Positions 14,601 to 26,985 of a stretch of 64,000 nt of DNA are shown in pieces. Position 1 is the stretch's first letter; each line of letters begins with the position of its first letter. Source of the stretch: Strix aluco (taxonomy: Eukaryota > Chordata > Aves > Strigiformes > Strigidae). A program made the translations under genes and the position numbers. The notes beneath the pieces are model-generated. The model was given only the letters and a program-made list of their open reading frames with translations. It had not been told where the DNA came from and did no database searches. Location of the stretch: assembly GCF_031877795.1 (NCBI RefSeq), contig NC_133939.1, positions 3,515,698 to 3,579,697 on the forward strand, given 5' to 3'.

Positions 14601-17600
14601 GACTTGAAGAGCTGCTCCAGCTGCACGCAACCAAAACCAGCAGAAAGAGTTAGAGGAATGAGTGGTGGCTCCCCTCCCAGCAAAGCAAACACACAGGCAT
14701 GGTGCATGGGAGGTCCACCTCCACTGGTATTCATGCAACCACACAGATGTTCAATATAGCAGAAAAAAAACAGGCACTGAAAAAGTGGTAGAGGGTTTTG
14801 GAAAAAAAAGTCTGGAAAAAGATATGTTGTATTCTCCCTCCCTTTTGTTTTTCCTTCCCAGGGGTTATTTTTTCTGTGACCAGTCCATGGGTCCATTTTT
14901 CTGTGCAGCCCTGCAAGCCGCTGCACACTAATGATACAGGGTGACACCACCCTTGGGAATAGGAGGAGTATCTGTCCCTGGGACATAGTTTGAAGCGGTC
15001 TAGCCTGGAAAAAGTGATGTGGTCTCCTTCCATTAGATGTCAAGAAGGCAAGTCCTGGGGCATGAAGGAGTAGAGGAGACCTGGAAAGCTGCTGAGGACT
15101 ATAAGGACTTGCTTGGGTGCAGCCAGATCTCTTGGACTGGGACACAATTCACTGTGAGACAATGAAGGACGGGCTGGAGAGCTGGCCACGTTACTTGTTC
15201 TAGCACTTATTGTCCTCACAGCTTCTTGTTCCTTCCCAACCTTTGTTGTCCTCCCAGCTTCTAGGTCCTATCCAGCCCTGATTTATCACAAAGCATTATC
15301 CAAGATGAGGAATGTTAGTCAGCATGATCTCTCCCTTACTGAGGATGAGCAGCTCTTACCACCTCTGGTTCTTGAGGGCTCATTTCAATGTTTTTTGTTC
15401 ACGTTGTTATTTTTACTGGCAACTTCTGACCTTTAGATATGTTGAAGCTAGCCCTTCCTCTGATATAAACTTGCCAAAGTCAGTGAAAATGACTAAATTT
15501 TTATTCAAATTGCTGGAAGTAAAGACATCTTGTGCCTGACCCAGCGGGGCTTTGGTGGCTGTGATTTGTGGCCCCTAGACATGTGAACTGTGCTCTGGCT
15601 GCTACAACAGAGTCCAGTGCAAAAGCATCTCTGTCTGCTGCCCACCAGTTTCCTGCACAACCACGGAAGCAAAAAGGGTGACCTGGGTGGTCATTCTACA
15701 GAAGGCAGAAGCAATAGACAACACGTAATGGCCCCATTGTAACTCATCCATCCACAGAAATCAGCCTTTCCTCTTTTCCTGGTGGCTTTCACACGACTTC
15801 ACAAACAGGCAATGGTATTGACGGTGCCTGTGGCACAGAGTGGTATCGGGACTGGTTAAAGCGGGAATTTGTTTCTAGGTCAGGGCTGAAGTAAATCAGT
15901 CGGAGCAGGGTATTAGATGAGAATGGATGAGTGTGAAGTCTGGAAGGTCCTTGTAACTCATTGCACTCTGTCGGCAGAGTGGCATGGTGAATTTATATGG
16001 CTCCCCTGAGCCCAGCACTTCTCCACCATGCAAAGAGATAATTAATTTCGTAATTTTTATGTCCTCCACCCCTTTTTCCAGGACCATCCCCCAGCCACAA
16101 GCAGATAAGCACCTGTAAAAAAGCACTTTCCAAACAGTCCCTGCACTCTTCCTCTCCTCCCCACACGGGTGTCAGTGGGACCATGTGACGGCCAATGGGG
16201 ATGCGGGCAGGAGGAGAACAGGGTTGCAGGATCTTTGATGGATCAGTTTGGGACTCTTGGCTCGATGCCCTGGATTGTGCCATGGTCAGCACCCGAGGCA
16301 ACCTCGGTGATGCTCAAAGTGGCCGCAAGGAGTGGCCACGTCCCTGTTTGTTCCCTGGATTGAGCTGGTGGCCCCGCATCCTCCTGCAGAGCTCCCCGTT
16401 GGCATCCCTCTCTATCACCATGCCTCTTGTGCAGATGCCTGCATGGGTGGCCGGGTGTAGAAAAGTCCCTATCTTGGTCTGATGGCAGATCTACTCCCAC
16501 TTTGCATAAGCAGAGGGCCAGGGAGGCGGTAAGCTGGGCTAGGTGCTGATTTCACCTGGGAACATGGTCCTTCCCTCTGCCCTTCTGAGCACATTTGCAC
16601 TGTGCCAAGCACGCAGGAGAAGCCCAATGGACAGCAAAGGGTTTCAGTGGGGGGACGACGCATGTTCCAAGTGGGTTGCCTAACACTTGACGGAGCGTGG
16701 CTGCTTAGCTGGGGAAGGACAAGCACTTCTAAAGGACAAAAGCTCATATCTCTGGCCCTGCCAGCACAAACCTACCCAGTGAGAGTGAAACTGGACTATC
16801 TTGCAAAAACACTTTGAGCAAACACACTGCTCAATGGAAAGCATCTGATAAGAGCTGCTGCATTTCTGGTGGCTCAGTCAAGAGGACTTCGGCGCTCCCA
16901 TTAGGTCTGCGGCTTCATCAGGGCTGTCTCACATCCTCTCTCCGGGGGAGACAACATGTCCACAACCATCTGCCAGGTGATGGGGTTCATCGTTTCATCA
17001 CTGGGTGTTGCGGGGTGCATCGTGTCCACTGCCATGGATATGTGGAGCACGCAGGACTTGTATGACAACCCGGTCACAGCCGTCTTCCAGTATCAGGGAC
17101 TGTGGAGGAGCTGCGTGCGGCAGAGCTCTGGCTTTACAGAATGCCGGCCATATTTCACCATTCTTGGGCTGCCAGGTAGGGGCAAGAGATGTACCAGGTT
17201 TAACCCAGGAGCTCTCCTGTAGCTCTGCACCATTTTCATCCAAAAGCAGGAGCAGATATGTTAAAGCACTTTGTGAGGAATAAAATTTCAGGCTACTCAG
17301 TGTATGAGCATAAAAATATGTGCATATTTACTACCAAAATAATACCTTTACTCAGTGGAGGTTACAACTTGGAGCGTGTGTAGGTGATCTCTGGATGAGC
17401 ATCACGGGTTCAGCTCTGTTGCTGGCATAAATCAGCACAGCTCCACTGATGTGAGGAGGGTGAGCATGTTTAAACCCACAGATGTTATCTCCCTTTGAAT
17501 CAAAATACAAGGAAAACAGCTGTGTGTAATTTTGCATTGTTATTAGAATAATGGTTTCTACGGAAAACAACTGATTTTTTTTTTTTTTTCCAAAGTGAAA

Positions 17601-20600
17601 ACTGGAATTGAAGAAATCTGCCTGTGAGCAGCATGTGTAGGAAGGGCGAGAAGGGGAAAGGTGTGGTCAGTCGCTTTACATTACTTGGGGAGTTCTAGAG
17701 GTTACAGACATAGATTCCAGAGGGGTATTACTTTCTCATTTGCTTGCTTACTATACAAAAAGAGCCGTTTTTCCCACCCCACCGCATGCAAGGGTATTCC
17801 AGTGCTCCCAAGCTAGCTGGACCCATGGGAGGGAAGCGGCCAGCCTGGCTTGCCATGCCTCCCTGTGACCTGTCGTGCCCATGCCCTGCCAGCTATCAAT
17901 AAATATGACCCTGAGAGTGTTTTTCACTCTTGGCGCACAATTGCAAATAGGTACAAGCATGCACTACTGTACACAGGCCTTTTGCCTCTGTTGGTTAGCG
18001 TAGAAAAGAGTATGATGTGGGCTCTCAGCCCTGCATCCTCAGGGATGCCAAACGTACTTCCCTACTGTGAGGCAGGAGGGGGTGCTTTGCTGAAGACCGG
18101 TGCATTGGCTGTGGTGTTTGTTCGAGAAAAGCCCGTGACCGTTACGAGGGGTGTGATGGAATAAATGTGTTTCTGTGTACTTCAGGATTACTGTGCGACT
18201 TCTTTTTCATTCGGAAGAGCAAAACTGATGTTTGAAGTCACTTCTTCTGCGGGACCATTTGTTTTAAAGAATAAAAAGATGTATTTATTAAACTACGTAT
18301 ACAAATGTTGATTAATAGCTATACATATCCTTATAATGCCGAGAGTAGGTGATTGTGTTTTTAAAAGAGCAATGAAGTGATGGTAACCATCGTTTTGATC
18401 CCAATTTATCATAACGAAGATTTTATTTTTTATGTTATTTTTAGGTAATATAGCAATAAGGGAACATGCAAAGTGGTCACAGGCATTTTCTGTTGTGTCT
18501 TAGAGGTATTCTGTTAGTTTTGTTCTCTTTGATGAGTACCTTAAAGCATGAAGAAGGAATGCCCCTACTTGAATTTGGTTAACTTAAAAACCAGTTATTT
18601 CCCCTAAAATTTCTATATTCCATTAATCTTAACTAGTCATAAAGTTAGATTTCCTCATTTGTATTTTGTATTAGTAACAGAAATGCAGGTGATGTTAGTT
18701 TAGATGACTTTAACTTGTTTTACTTCACTCACCTCTCATTACTTACAGCAACACTGGGGAAAGACAACTCTCCAGTTTCACTTACATCTGAAAAACAGTG
18801 ATGCAAACTGTGCTTTCAGATCACCGACATTTATTTTGGTGAATAAGTTTGCATTTTTATTATTTTCTGTGTGCACCATCCCTTTGTATGAAAATCAGGT
18901 GTGCAAAATGAGCAACCGTATGTGTGCAGGAATGAAGCAAAGTTATCTGACCTCATGCAAAATGTCTACGTAAAACAGCAGGTAGTTTCTGTGCTTTACT
19001 TTAACTATAGGGCTGTTTGCTACCTAGTGCTCCTGATACAATTTTTTTCCTTAGTCTCCTTGTTTGTCTAAGCCCTTCCACTCCTTCCTTCTAGGAGAGG
19101 TCATTCACCTTTGGAAAGCAGCTTTATTGAGAGGACTTTTGATGGATGCCCAAATTCACTTGAAACTGCAGTGCTCTTGTTCCAAACAGCTCTCACTTTC
19201 AGTCCCATGAGCCAAGTGAAGAGGCTTTCATGCCACAGCAGACCTGGGAGCACTTTCTTCTCCTTTCTGTCCCGTTGTGGAGATGGTGCATAAGTCAGCC
19301 TCATGGAGAGAGGAATCGCTGGTGGCTATTTTGTATTTTTTCTCTTGTGCCCTGCTGTGCTCCTCCCTCTCCTCTTTCCAACAGCTGCAGATTGCTCCTT
19401 TTCAATGGAGATTCACCACACTGGCACACAGTGCTCCAGCAGAAGTGCAACATCCCAGGAGCTGTTTGGCTTGGCCTGCCTGTTGTGTCCTTCCATGGGC
19501 ACCCAAGGCACTGTGAACATCTCTCCTGGGAACCCACAAAAACTCTGTGAGGTCTTAGCTTAGGGTCGCTTCTTGAAGGGTTGAGACCACCGCAGTGATG
19601 GCATCTAGGAACCATAAGATTTGTAGGAAGCATCCCAGGAATGACTGTCTTGGGGACAAGGACCTTCTGTCAAGATCTGTAGTGTCTTATGCTGCCCTGG
19701 AGTATCAGCCTCTCCTACCTACCCTGAAACAAGAGCAGTTGCAAAGAAACTTAAGTGACTGTAAAGACAAATGAGTATTGTGATATTCTTCTCTTTGCAG
19801 CTTTCTGCTTTGCATCAGGTGCTGCACGAACAACCTTTGAGGGCTGATAAGGCGTATCCGCCAGCTTCTTGTTCTCTGATGAATAATAACTAATGAGCTT
19901 GCACCTGGGGGCTGATGAATAGGAGATTGAAAATCCCAGACTCGTTAGCACTTGTTATCAGCTGATAAGGGCAAATTGAGTCATAAGAGTAGCAGCCCCA
20001 GTGGGATTGCCAGATGGGAGAAGGTGGTGTATTTCCAGCCTGTAGGATGGCAGACCGCTGGCTTCCTTGTGAGTTGTGGCGGTTCTGCTTGGGGTTGTGG
20101 TACTCCACAAGCAAGGAGACCCACATGGGCACCCCAACACTCACCCTTGTCCTCCTGTAGAGGATTTATAAACCCTTCTCCCAACCTGTGCAAGGCCAGC
20201 AAGGTCTGCTCTCTGCTCTTCTGCACAAGTGCCTCCTGCTCCAGTCAGGCCATATGGGATCCTTGGGCACTATGGTCATCCTGGCCAACCCAGCAAAAGG
20301 GGTGACAGGCAGGCTGAGTGAAGTCCCTGGAGCTGTAGGATATGTTGCCTGCCCTTCTCAGTCGGTCATGAGCCCACATCACCTACCCTGAAGCATCAAA
20401 GCCAAACCCAGGGCTGCAAGAGCTCATGGCAGGTCAAGAAGAGCAGCCCTTGAAATACTTTTGACCACCCCCTCCCAGTGTTCTGCCAGCGCTGCCACCT
20501 TCCTGTCTCTGCCAGGGATGCATGCACAGGTGGGGGGAAGAAGTTACTTGGGGCCAGCACTGAATTGCAGGCAAGAAGGGATATGTGCTACCTTATTAGA

Positions 20601-23600
20601 AAATCACCCTGGTATTCAAATGCATGGCCTTTTCCATTTACTTCTCCATTTTAAATGGTGCAAGTTTCCCTTTGCTTTTCCATCTCCTTTTCTACTCCAG
20701 GCAAAAGGAGTCTGGAGGGCTTTGTTACCTTCAGCTGATTGTGAGCAGTGCTCACCTTCCACCGGCATGTCCCACCAGCATCACAGCCTGCTTCGAGCCA
20801 AGCATTCCCACCTTGATAGCAGGCTGCTAAACAAATTCAATGCTAGGGTATTTGTGTGTTGTATTAATGAACGTGGACAGATTTATACAGGACTGACATC
20901 ACAATTAACCATATGCTGGGGGAGGTCATTGCCAAAGCTTTGTTGCTCTCTCTTAGTGTATGTATAATGTTTGTCAAGGTGATTTTCCTCTTCTCCTGTG
21001 ACATGAGTCTTAGTGTAAAGCAGGAACATACAGAACTCCATTTTGAGTCACACAGTAGTTGGAAATACCACGAATAATTGGGTGGAGCTGTCTGCTTTCA
21101 TTGCCTCTTGGGGAGGAAAAAAAAAGCTTTCTCAATCAATTCAGTTATGAAACATTTCATGCTTATCCAAGCTGTACACCAACTCCTCTCCATGAATTTC
21201 AGCTGAATAAATTGTGACTAGTGCCAACTTATAAAAAATTATGTCTAAGCCATCAAACTCTTTGGGAAGATGAGGCAACGAGGCACATTTCCAGAAGTGC
21301 CCCAGGTAATGTTGAGAGTAGATCAGGTGCCCATTTTCCAAGGTTTTCTTCTTTAATAGTTTTATTTTTAGGCAGAAACAATCTTTAAAAACCTCCCAGG
21401 CTCTGATGAATCTCGTTTCAGTCACTCATCATGGCTCTTGTCAATTTGTTTTGCAGCAATGTTCCAGGCTGTGAGGGCCCTCATGATTGTGGGTATTGTC
21501 CTGGGCATCCTTGGCCTCCTTGTGTGCATTTTTGCTCTGAAGTGCATCCGTATTGGCAGCATGGAGGATTCTGCAAAAGCCAACATGACTCTGACCTCTG
21601 GCATCATGTTTATTGTTGCTGGTAAGTGGGTGGTATCGTGTCTTTCATGTGCAAGGCATTGCGATCGCCTGGAACTGAGGACTGGGCAAGTCTTCATGCA
21701 CTTCTGGTCATAGGTAGCAGATGCTCTGGAGCAACCCAAAACATTGATGCTTGCATGAAGTTACTGGCATTTGACTTCCAGTCTGGCCTCCTGGGGTCAA
21801 GTGGTTTCTAACTGCTTGGTAAAAGAAAACTAGAAGTTTGTATGGGACAGAACATGGAAGGCTGAAAAAACAGCCCAGAGATAAAAAAGAAAATGTATCT
21901 TTTAATCTGTTATATGTATACTGTTGTTATGTACTATTATATCCTTTATTTATACATAATAGTTGTTTGAAGAGTCTCAGGCTTTATACATAATAATTTT
22001 ATGAAGACTCTCAGGGCTGTGGTAGCCGAGCTTGTGGGTTATCAGGAAGGCTGTAGGAATGCCTAGTGTTGCCTATCTACCTCAAAATTGCAAATGCTTA
22101 ATACATCACTTACAGGTTTTTCCACAATTTTTTGCAGATGACTAATCAAATCCATGTCCTAATGAAGGGAAGGAGAATGCCCCTATTTAAAATCCTTATA
22201 AAAGTTCCTTTAAACTTTAAAATCCTTATATTTAAGTTCCTTTAAAAAATTCTCTTTTGTTGGGATATGAGACATACAACACAACAATAACTACAAGTTG
22301 GAAAGAGGAAACCACCTTCTGCAACACAGCTTTAATTTTGCACTTAAAATCTATCATTTTACCCATTTGAGTCAGTGGTTTGAGAATTTGGCCAATGAGG
22401 ATATTCTAAAAGACCACTCATGCATTCCTGAAGAGAGGGTGTCTAAGACAATGATGTGACTGACTCTTGGGATGGGTCATCCCTTGCCTGTGTTCACCCA
22501 TTTCAAAATAAGGCCCTAGTCTGAGCTAGCTGAAGAGTTGGGTACCCATGTGCCATGGTGGACCTGGCCCTTGGGCACACCTCTGTGATCTGGAGGTTGT
22601 GTTTCTTCCTAAAATAAGGGCTGCTTTCAGGACAGAAGTGTTAAAGACTGACACTGAAGTACCATGCTAGTGAAGTAGCCTGATGGGGACCTGAAGCAGA
22701 AGCACCACTGATTGCTCAGACCCTCCCCAGTGCTGTGAGTATTTGGGTTTCAGGAAAGACACAGAGGTCTTGGTGGGTGTAGTAAGAACCAACAGGACTT
22801 GGGATGCCCAGAAAAGCTGGAGTCCATACTTTTTGGCAACAAACACTGATATGACCTTTAGCTGTGTTTTGCACCCCTTCCACAGTGGTGTAGAGTATTG
22901 CTGTCAGGCTCGTCACAGCCAGGCATCACAGCGATAGCTGTGCAGATGAATGGAAGTTCCTGCCTCTTGAGTCTGGTCTTCCAGGCTACCTGCAGAGTCA
23001 GGCAGGCATCACTACCTGGTGATGAACAGGTTGTGAACTGAACGTATCTCCTTTTTCACATGACAGAGAGTGTTTTCCTGTTAAAAATAATAATAATAAT
23101 AATAAAAAAATTCTGATAGGGAATCTTTTGTCCATGTTTTTCACTGTAAAAAAAAATCTTTAAAACTGAACTACTGGATATTTTCAGCATCTAAAATGAT
23201 CTGTTTCTTAAACTCATTTTCTGTGAGAAAACACATCAGTAGAAAGATGGTATGACTTGGGATTTTGTAGTGTGACATTGTGTTCTTGCTGCTGGATTGT
23301 AAATGTGTAGAAAACCTGGCAAAAATGTGTAACACATTTGGGGTCCCCACTTCTGCTGAAGGTACATGCCAGGACACAAAGCAGTGTCTCACCCACTTTT
23401 CCAGAGCTGTAAGGTGCTTCCCCAAGGCCAAAGGTGACTGCTTGCACTCTGTGGGTCTCAGTCTGTCCTTCTGTCTCATCTCAGGCCTGTGTGCCATCAC
23501 TGGAGTGTCTGTGTTTGCCAACATGCTGGTCACAAACTTCTGGATGTCCACAGCCAACATGTACCAGGGAATGGGAATACAGAACGTCCAGAACAGGTAG

Positions 23601-24852
23601 GTGGTCAAGTGGTTCAGGATGCTCCACAGTGCAGATCTCCCTCAGGGCCAGGGTGTGCTGTGGCTGATAGAAAGGCAAACTCTGGGTGCGTATTAGTCCG
23701 GTCCCAGGACTTGGAAAATTTATTGTCTTTTTCTTATCTGCACTGGAGATAATTTGTCCAAGCAAATCAGCTGGGATGTCTGTGTTCATGCGGCTCAAGA
23801 ATGATATTGAGAGCCCACTGAGGATGAGCTTGCAGGTGGGATGGTGTTCATGGGAACTTCTGCAGGGCCAGAGGGAGAATGACAATGTTCAGTGTGTTTC
23901 AGAAGAAGCAGACCAGACCACTGTCACAGTACTAACCAGCCACTTCTCTGTGTTTTGTAGGTACACTTTTGGCTCAGCCCTCTTTGTTGGCTGGGTGGCA
24001 GGTGGCCTGGCCCTTGTAGGAGGCATCATGATGTGCCTTGCTTGCAGAGGGCTGATTCCAGAAGAATCCCGGTAAGCCTATATGTGGCAGACATAGGAAG
24101 GTATTGCACGAAACCTTGGGTGTTGGGTTAGCATACAGCCACCACACCACAGGATATGTCTAGCGTAATACCCCTCTTGCAAGAGTTATCATGATGATAC
24201 ACCTGTTTTGACCTGTATCATGGGTCAAAAGTCCCTGACTACATGACTTGCAAACAGAGGGAAGGAGAGATCAACCTTAAAATCTAAAATTTGCAGTGTA
24301 CTGGATAAGTCAGGCCCATTAATTGCAACTTTGATTGCAAATTGCACAGCAGATCATCAGCAGGTGTAGATTGCATCAGCTGAGCTATGATTTATACCAG
24401 GTAGGGCTTTGTATGCCTTTGTATGGTTATTGTAGGTGGGTCCTTCACTCAACCAAGGATTTACTCTGGGGAAGGAAAGTATAAGTTTATGAAAAAACGT
24501 GAAAGAGACTTGCAGCCTTTCCATGGATGGTTGGCTCTGAGCTCGTATTGTGTCTCCAAGTGACAAAACAGTAAGAAGCTGCCTAAAATCCAACAGCAAA
24601 CAGGAACACAGTGTGCAACATTGGGTAGCCACAGACCCTCCGCTGGCTGATGCCATCTTTCATGTCTCTTTCAGTTACAAAGCGGTGTCCTACAATGCGT
24701 CAGGACGGAATATCTCCTACAGAACGGGGCCGTATAAGGTTGGTTCAGGCTATGAACCTGAAACGAAGACTAGGAAGGGTGCGGGATATGAAGAAGCTGC
24801 TCGAAGTGAGGATGGAAGACGCTCATACCCTTCAAAATACGATTATGTCTAG
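8404..24852 (+). CDS. CLDN18: Claudin-18, stomach-type (A2) transcript: whole coding span
   Basis: Tight-junction membrane protein that seals the paracellular space; in mammals the A2 form is gastric. Joining 8404-8623, 21457-21621, 23485-23596, 23961-24071 and 24675-24852 gives 786 nt, 261 codons plus TAG, the same length as human CLDN18. Every junction is GT-AG and in phase. The first extracellular loop carries the claudin signature W30, GLW 48-50, C53 and C63. Four hydrophobic segments lie near residues 7-27, 80-101, 122-143 and 174-195. The second loop contains MSTANMY. The cytoplasmic tail of about 65 residues ends in DYV, a PDZ-binding-type terminus. The ATG at 8404 is used because the first residues align with mammalian claudin-18 and it has a G at -3. 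Identification is by my recall of the family; no search was run. Confidence 0.97.
10970..11450. promoter_or_regulatory. Candidate enhancer block in CLDN18 intron 1
   Basis: AT-rich, low-repeat sequence with several well-formed motifs: ACAATGG (11115-11121) and AACAATAG (11136-11143) of SOX type, CTATAAATAG (11400-11409) of MEF2 type and CACTTGAG (11427-11434) of NKX2 type. It lies 5.5 kb upstream of the lung-type exon. No conservation test was possible. Confidence 0.3.
16818..16885 (+). promoter_or_regulatory. Candidate proximal promoter motifs of lung-type CLDN18
   Basis: Within 140 bp of the lung-type ATG there is a forkhead-like GCAAACA (16818-16824), a GATAAG (16847-16852) and AGTCAAGAGG (16876-16885), which contains the CAAG core bound by NKX2-1. 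Each motif is short and could occur by chance. Confidence 0.3.
16956..17175 (+). CDS. CLDN18: CLDN18 coding exon 1, lung-type
   Basis: Same length (220 bp), same phase and same domain content as the stomach exon, so the two look like an old exon duplication. It ends CTGCCAG before donor GTAGGG at 17176. Residues M29, D37, Q45, S52, Q56 and P65 mark it as the A1 type. Confidence 0.96.
16956..24852 (+). CDS. CLDN18: Claudin-18, lung-type (A1) transcript: whole coding span
   Basis: Alternative transcript starting at a second first coding exon (16956-17175) and sharing exons 2-5 with the stomach form. The join is again 786 nt, 261 residues. In mammals this form is made in alveolar epithelium under a separate, NKX2-1-responsive promoter. 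The exon encodes MSTTICQ at the start and DMWSTQDLYDNP in loop 1, the residues typical of mammalian 18.1 rather than 18.2. The ATG has A at -3. The first exon lies 8.3 kb downstream of the stomach exon, and the intron to exon 2 is 4.3 kb. Use of this exon in lung is inferred from orthology. Confidence 0.95.
17176..21456 (+). other. CLDN18 intron between lung-type exon 1 and exon 2
   Basis: 4.3 kb of non-coding sequence. A T run lies at about 17573-17590. No repeat family or exon recognised. Confidence 0.75.
21457..21621 (+). CDS. CLDN18: CLDN18 exon 2 (common)
   Basis: Starts after acceptor TTTTGCAG and ends at donor GTAAGT (21622). It is 165 bp and encodes residues 74-128: TM2, the intracellular loop with KCIRIGSMED, and the start of TM3. 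Nearly identical to the mammalian orthologue. Confidence 0.97.
21949..22014 (+). repeat. Imperfect tandem duplication, unit about 33 bp
   Basis: Two adjacent copies begin TTTATACATAAT and end AGTCTCAGG or ACTCTCAGG (21949-21981 and 21983-22014), with small differences between them. Slippage-type local duplication. Confidence 0.8.
22186..22246 (+). repeat. Imperfect tandem duplication, unit about 30 bp
   Basis: Two copies of TTTAAAATCCTTATA followed by AAGTTCCTTTAAA at 22186-22214 and 22216-22246. Confidence 0.8.
23083..23108 (+). repeat. AAT microsatellite
   Basis: Run of AAT units ending in an A tract, in CLDN18 intron 2. Confidence 0.9.
23485..23596 (+). CDS. CLDN18: CLDN18 exon 3 (common)
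   Basis: Acceptor CTCATCTCAG and donor GTAGGT (23597). It is 112 bp and encodes the end of TM3 and extracellular loop 2 (NFWMSTANMY). The stretch after MYQGMG is two residues shorter than in human by my alignment. Confidence 0.96.
23961..24071 (+). CDS. CLDN18: CLDN18 exon 4 (common)
   Basis: Acceptor TGTTTTGTAG and donor GTAAGC (24072). It is 111 bp and encodes TM4 (FVGWVAGGLALVGG) and the start of the cytoplasmic tail (CRGLIPEES). Confidence 0.96.
24072..24674 (+). other. CLDN18 intron 4
   Basis: 603 bp between donor GTAAGC and acceptor TTTCAG; no feature seen inside. Confidence 0.9.
24675..24852 (+). CDS. CLDN18: CLDN18 exon 5 (common, terminal coding)
   Basis: Acceptor TCTCTTTCAG, stop TAG at 24850-24852. 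Encodes the cytoplasmic tail YKAVSYNASG through SYPSKYDYV. The last three residues form the predicted PDZ ligand for ZO-type scaffold proteins. Confidence 0.96.
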
Positions 24853-26445
24853 TAGACTTTCTGGGCTTGAGTTGTGCTATCTTTTATAAAATATTTTTAA
24901 CTTCAGAAGCAAAAAGTATATGCAAACAAAGCAGTCTATAAATAGGACTGTGTTTTCTATCACGTTTCCCCTACTCTGAGGTTGTATCCTAGCTTGTTAT
25001 GAACATCGGTTTTATTGGACTGCCTGTTAGTATGCCTACCATAAGGAGGTCTATAACAAAAGTGATGCCTTTTTATGCTCTCAGAGTAGAACAGTTTGCT
25101 CATATTTTATATATAAACTCTGATATCCAGGACCAGGATTGTGCCTTGTGCCCTTTTCTAATTCTTCTAATAGGTTGAAATTCCTGTTTAATAATAGTTC
25201 AGATGTAAAAGAGATGCTACCCCATTGCCTTCTTCCCTTTGAGCAGGCTTTCATGAAATTAGGCAATGTCATCCCCTACTTTCTCAGAGTCTGGAGAGAA
25301 CAGTATCCTGTGACCTTGACGTCCTCTGTTCATCAGAAAAAAAGAGTGTTTTGCTGAAATGATATTTTATCTTTGCTCTGGTTTTGCCACACAATTTTGT
25401 TTTGGAGCAGGTTGAAAAGCAAAAATTATAATCTAGTAGTCTCCTGTATTATTTTGCTGTGTATTTTAAGTAAATTCAGTTGTGTCCCTTTGGCTGTGGC
25501 CAATGCATACAGACCCCATAGTCATGGCATTGTCCTCCCTGGTGACTGTTTCTACTCAGATACACCTCTGCTTTGCTGGTGGTACTACAATGTTGATCTG
25601 CTGTGACATTTAATCTGATTTATGTTACTTAGACATCTGCTATAACCCATGATACCAAAGTGTATTTATTTCTTCTGATGTCTACAGGGAATATGTATAA
25701 TCCATTGTTATTGCTATGCGAGATATTTGCTGTAATAGCAGAAAACCTCTGTGTGTGACCGGTGTTCCTGCAGATGTCATTTTTAATGAAGCCAGAAGAA
25801 TCATTTAGAATTAATTAGTTACATTTGGAGCAGAAATCCCAGAGAGCATTAAATGTGTAACTTCATACTGACATCAGGACTTTCTTGTGTTAATTCTTCC
25901 CACAGTGATGTGAAGATTAACTCCTTAGTGGGCCATTGCCTCTTCTAGCCAACTCATCAGAGAGGAAATTTGTTTGAAGGAGTCAGAGGAAGAGACACAA
26001 GAGCTTACGTGGGAGGGGAGAACTGTGTGCCGTTAGCAGGTCCTCCCACCTGGCTCCAGAGCACATCCTAGCGAAGCTCTGGAAAGTGTCTATGAACAGA
26101 GCAAAGGGTACTGAGGGACAAGTTAGAGAGAAAAAAGGAGTACAAAACCTCCAAAGTAGCCATTTTGACAGGTATCTGTGATAGGTTTTAGTCCTGCTTG
26201 TAATGATTATAAATTCTCTGCAGTTCACTGGCAGAATTGTTTTGGTGAAATACTGATGTTATGTTGAGTGGTTTCATGTTCTGGAGAGATCAAAGGTAGA
26301 GCTGAATATTTCTTCAGAGTTGGACCTTTGGTAGGTGAAGCTACCAGTCTAGCTGGCATCCACAGTGGCTTGTATGAATAGGGAGCAGGCTGTCTCACTG
26401 AACATCAGTGATCCCAGTGAGCACAAACTGTACTCACCAGATCTT

Positions 26446-26479
26446 CTCCATAACCATCAGCTCTCCATAACCATCAGCT
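26446..26479 (+). repeat. Perfect 17-bp tandem duplication
   Basis: CTCCATAACCATCAGCT occurs twice head-to-tail (26446-26462 and 26463-26479) in the CLDN18 3' UTR, with a further CTCC starting a third copy. Confidence 0.9.
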
Positions 26480-26985
26480 CTCCACCACCACATGGAGGTA
26501 CCTCTCCAGCACATGTCCAGGAGATGTGGAGAGGTTGCACCTCAAGCAGGTCAGTGAGAGGAGGAGGGAACGCCTGGCAGGGTGTGGCACCAGGGGCTGA
26601 TGGCTGGAGGAGATGACCATCTTGCAGAGAGGTGGGAAGAGCTTCCATCCAACAGAAGTTCTTGGTCCTGCCTCAGGCTGGACGTTGTCCCCTGCTGCCA
26701 CCTGGGATAGATCACTACCTCTGCTGGATGTCAGTGCTGACTCTCCCTTTGGTACTAGCAAAGGACTGGTTCTAAGGATCTGTTTCTAAAGGAGAACAAT
26801 TTAGTTTTGCAGAGGTAAATTCTGTCCTATTTTTTAAAATATCAATATTCTTTACAACGGTTTTATCCCTATCTCTCAGTATAGACTTAGCTTTTCTGCC
26901 TTTTTTTGCATACTGGGTTTATTTGTTTTTGTTTGTTTCGTTGTTTGATGGGTGGGGTTTTTTTGTTTTTACATGAATATTAAAA

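Larger units (their letters stand above)
8624..16955 (+). other. CLDN18 intron 1, part between the two first exons
   Basis: 8.3 kb without a supportable exon. It holds short T runs (about 10169-10188), a candidate enhancer at 10970-11450, and the lung-type promoter at its end. The long open frames near 14.5-15.1 kb have no recognisable domain. Confidence 0.7.
21622..23484 (+). other. CLDN18 intron 2
   Basis: 1.86 kb. Contains two imperfect local tandem duplications (21949-22014 and 22186-22246) and an AAT microsatellite (about 23083-23108). Confidence 0.8.

Noticed and set aside
14480-15145. 221-codon minus-strand open frame in CLDN18 intron 1
   Set aside because: It has no recognisable domain, a composition like random translated non-coding DNA, no paired splice sites and no poly(A) signal. 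Several overlapping frames are open in the same place.
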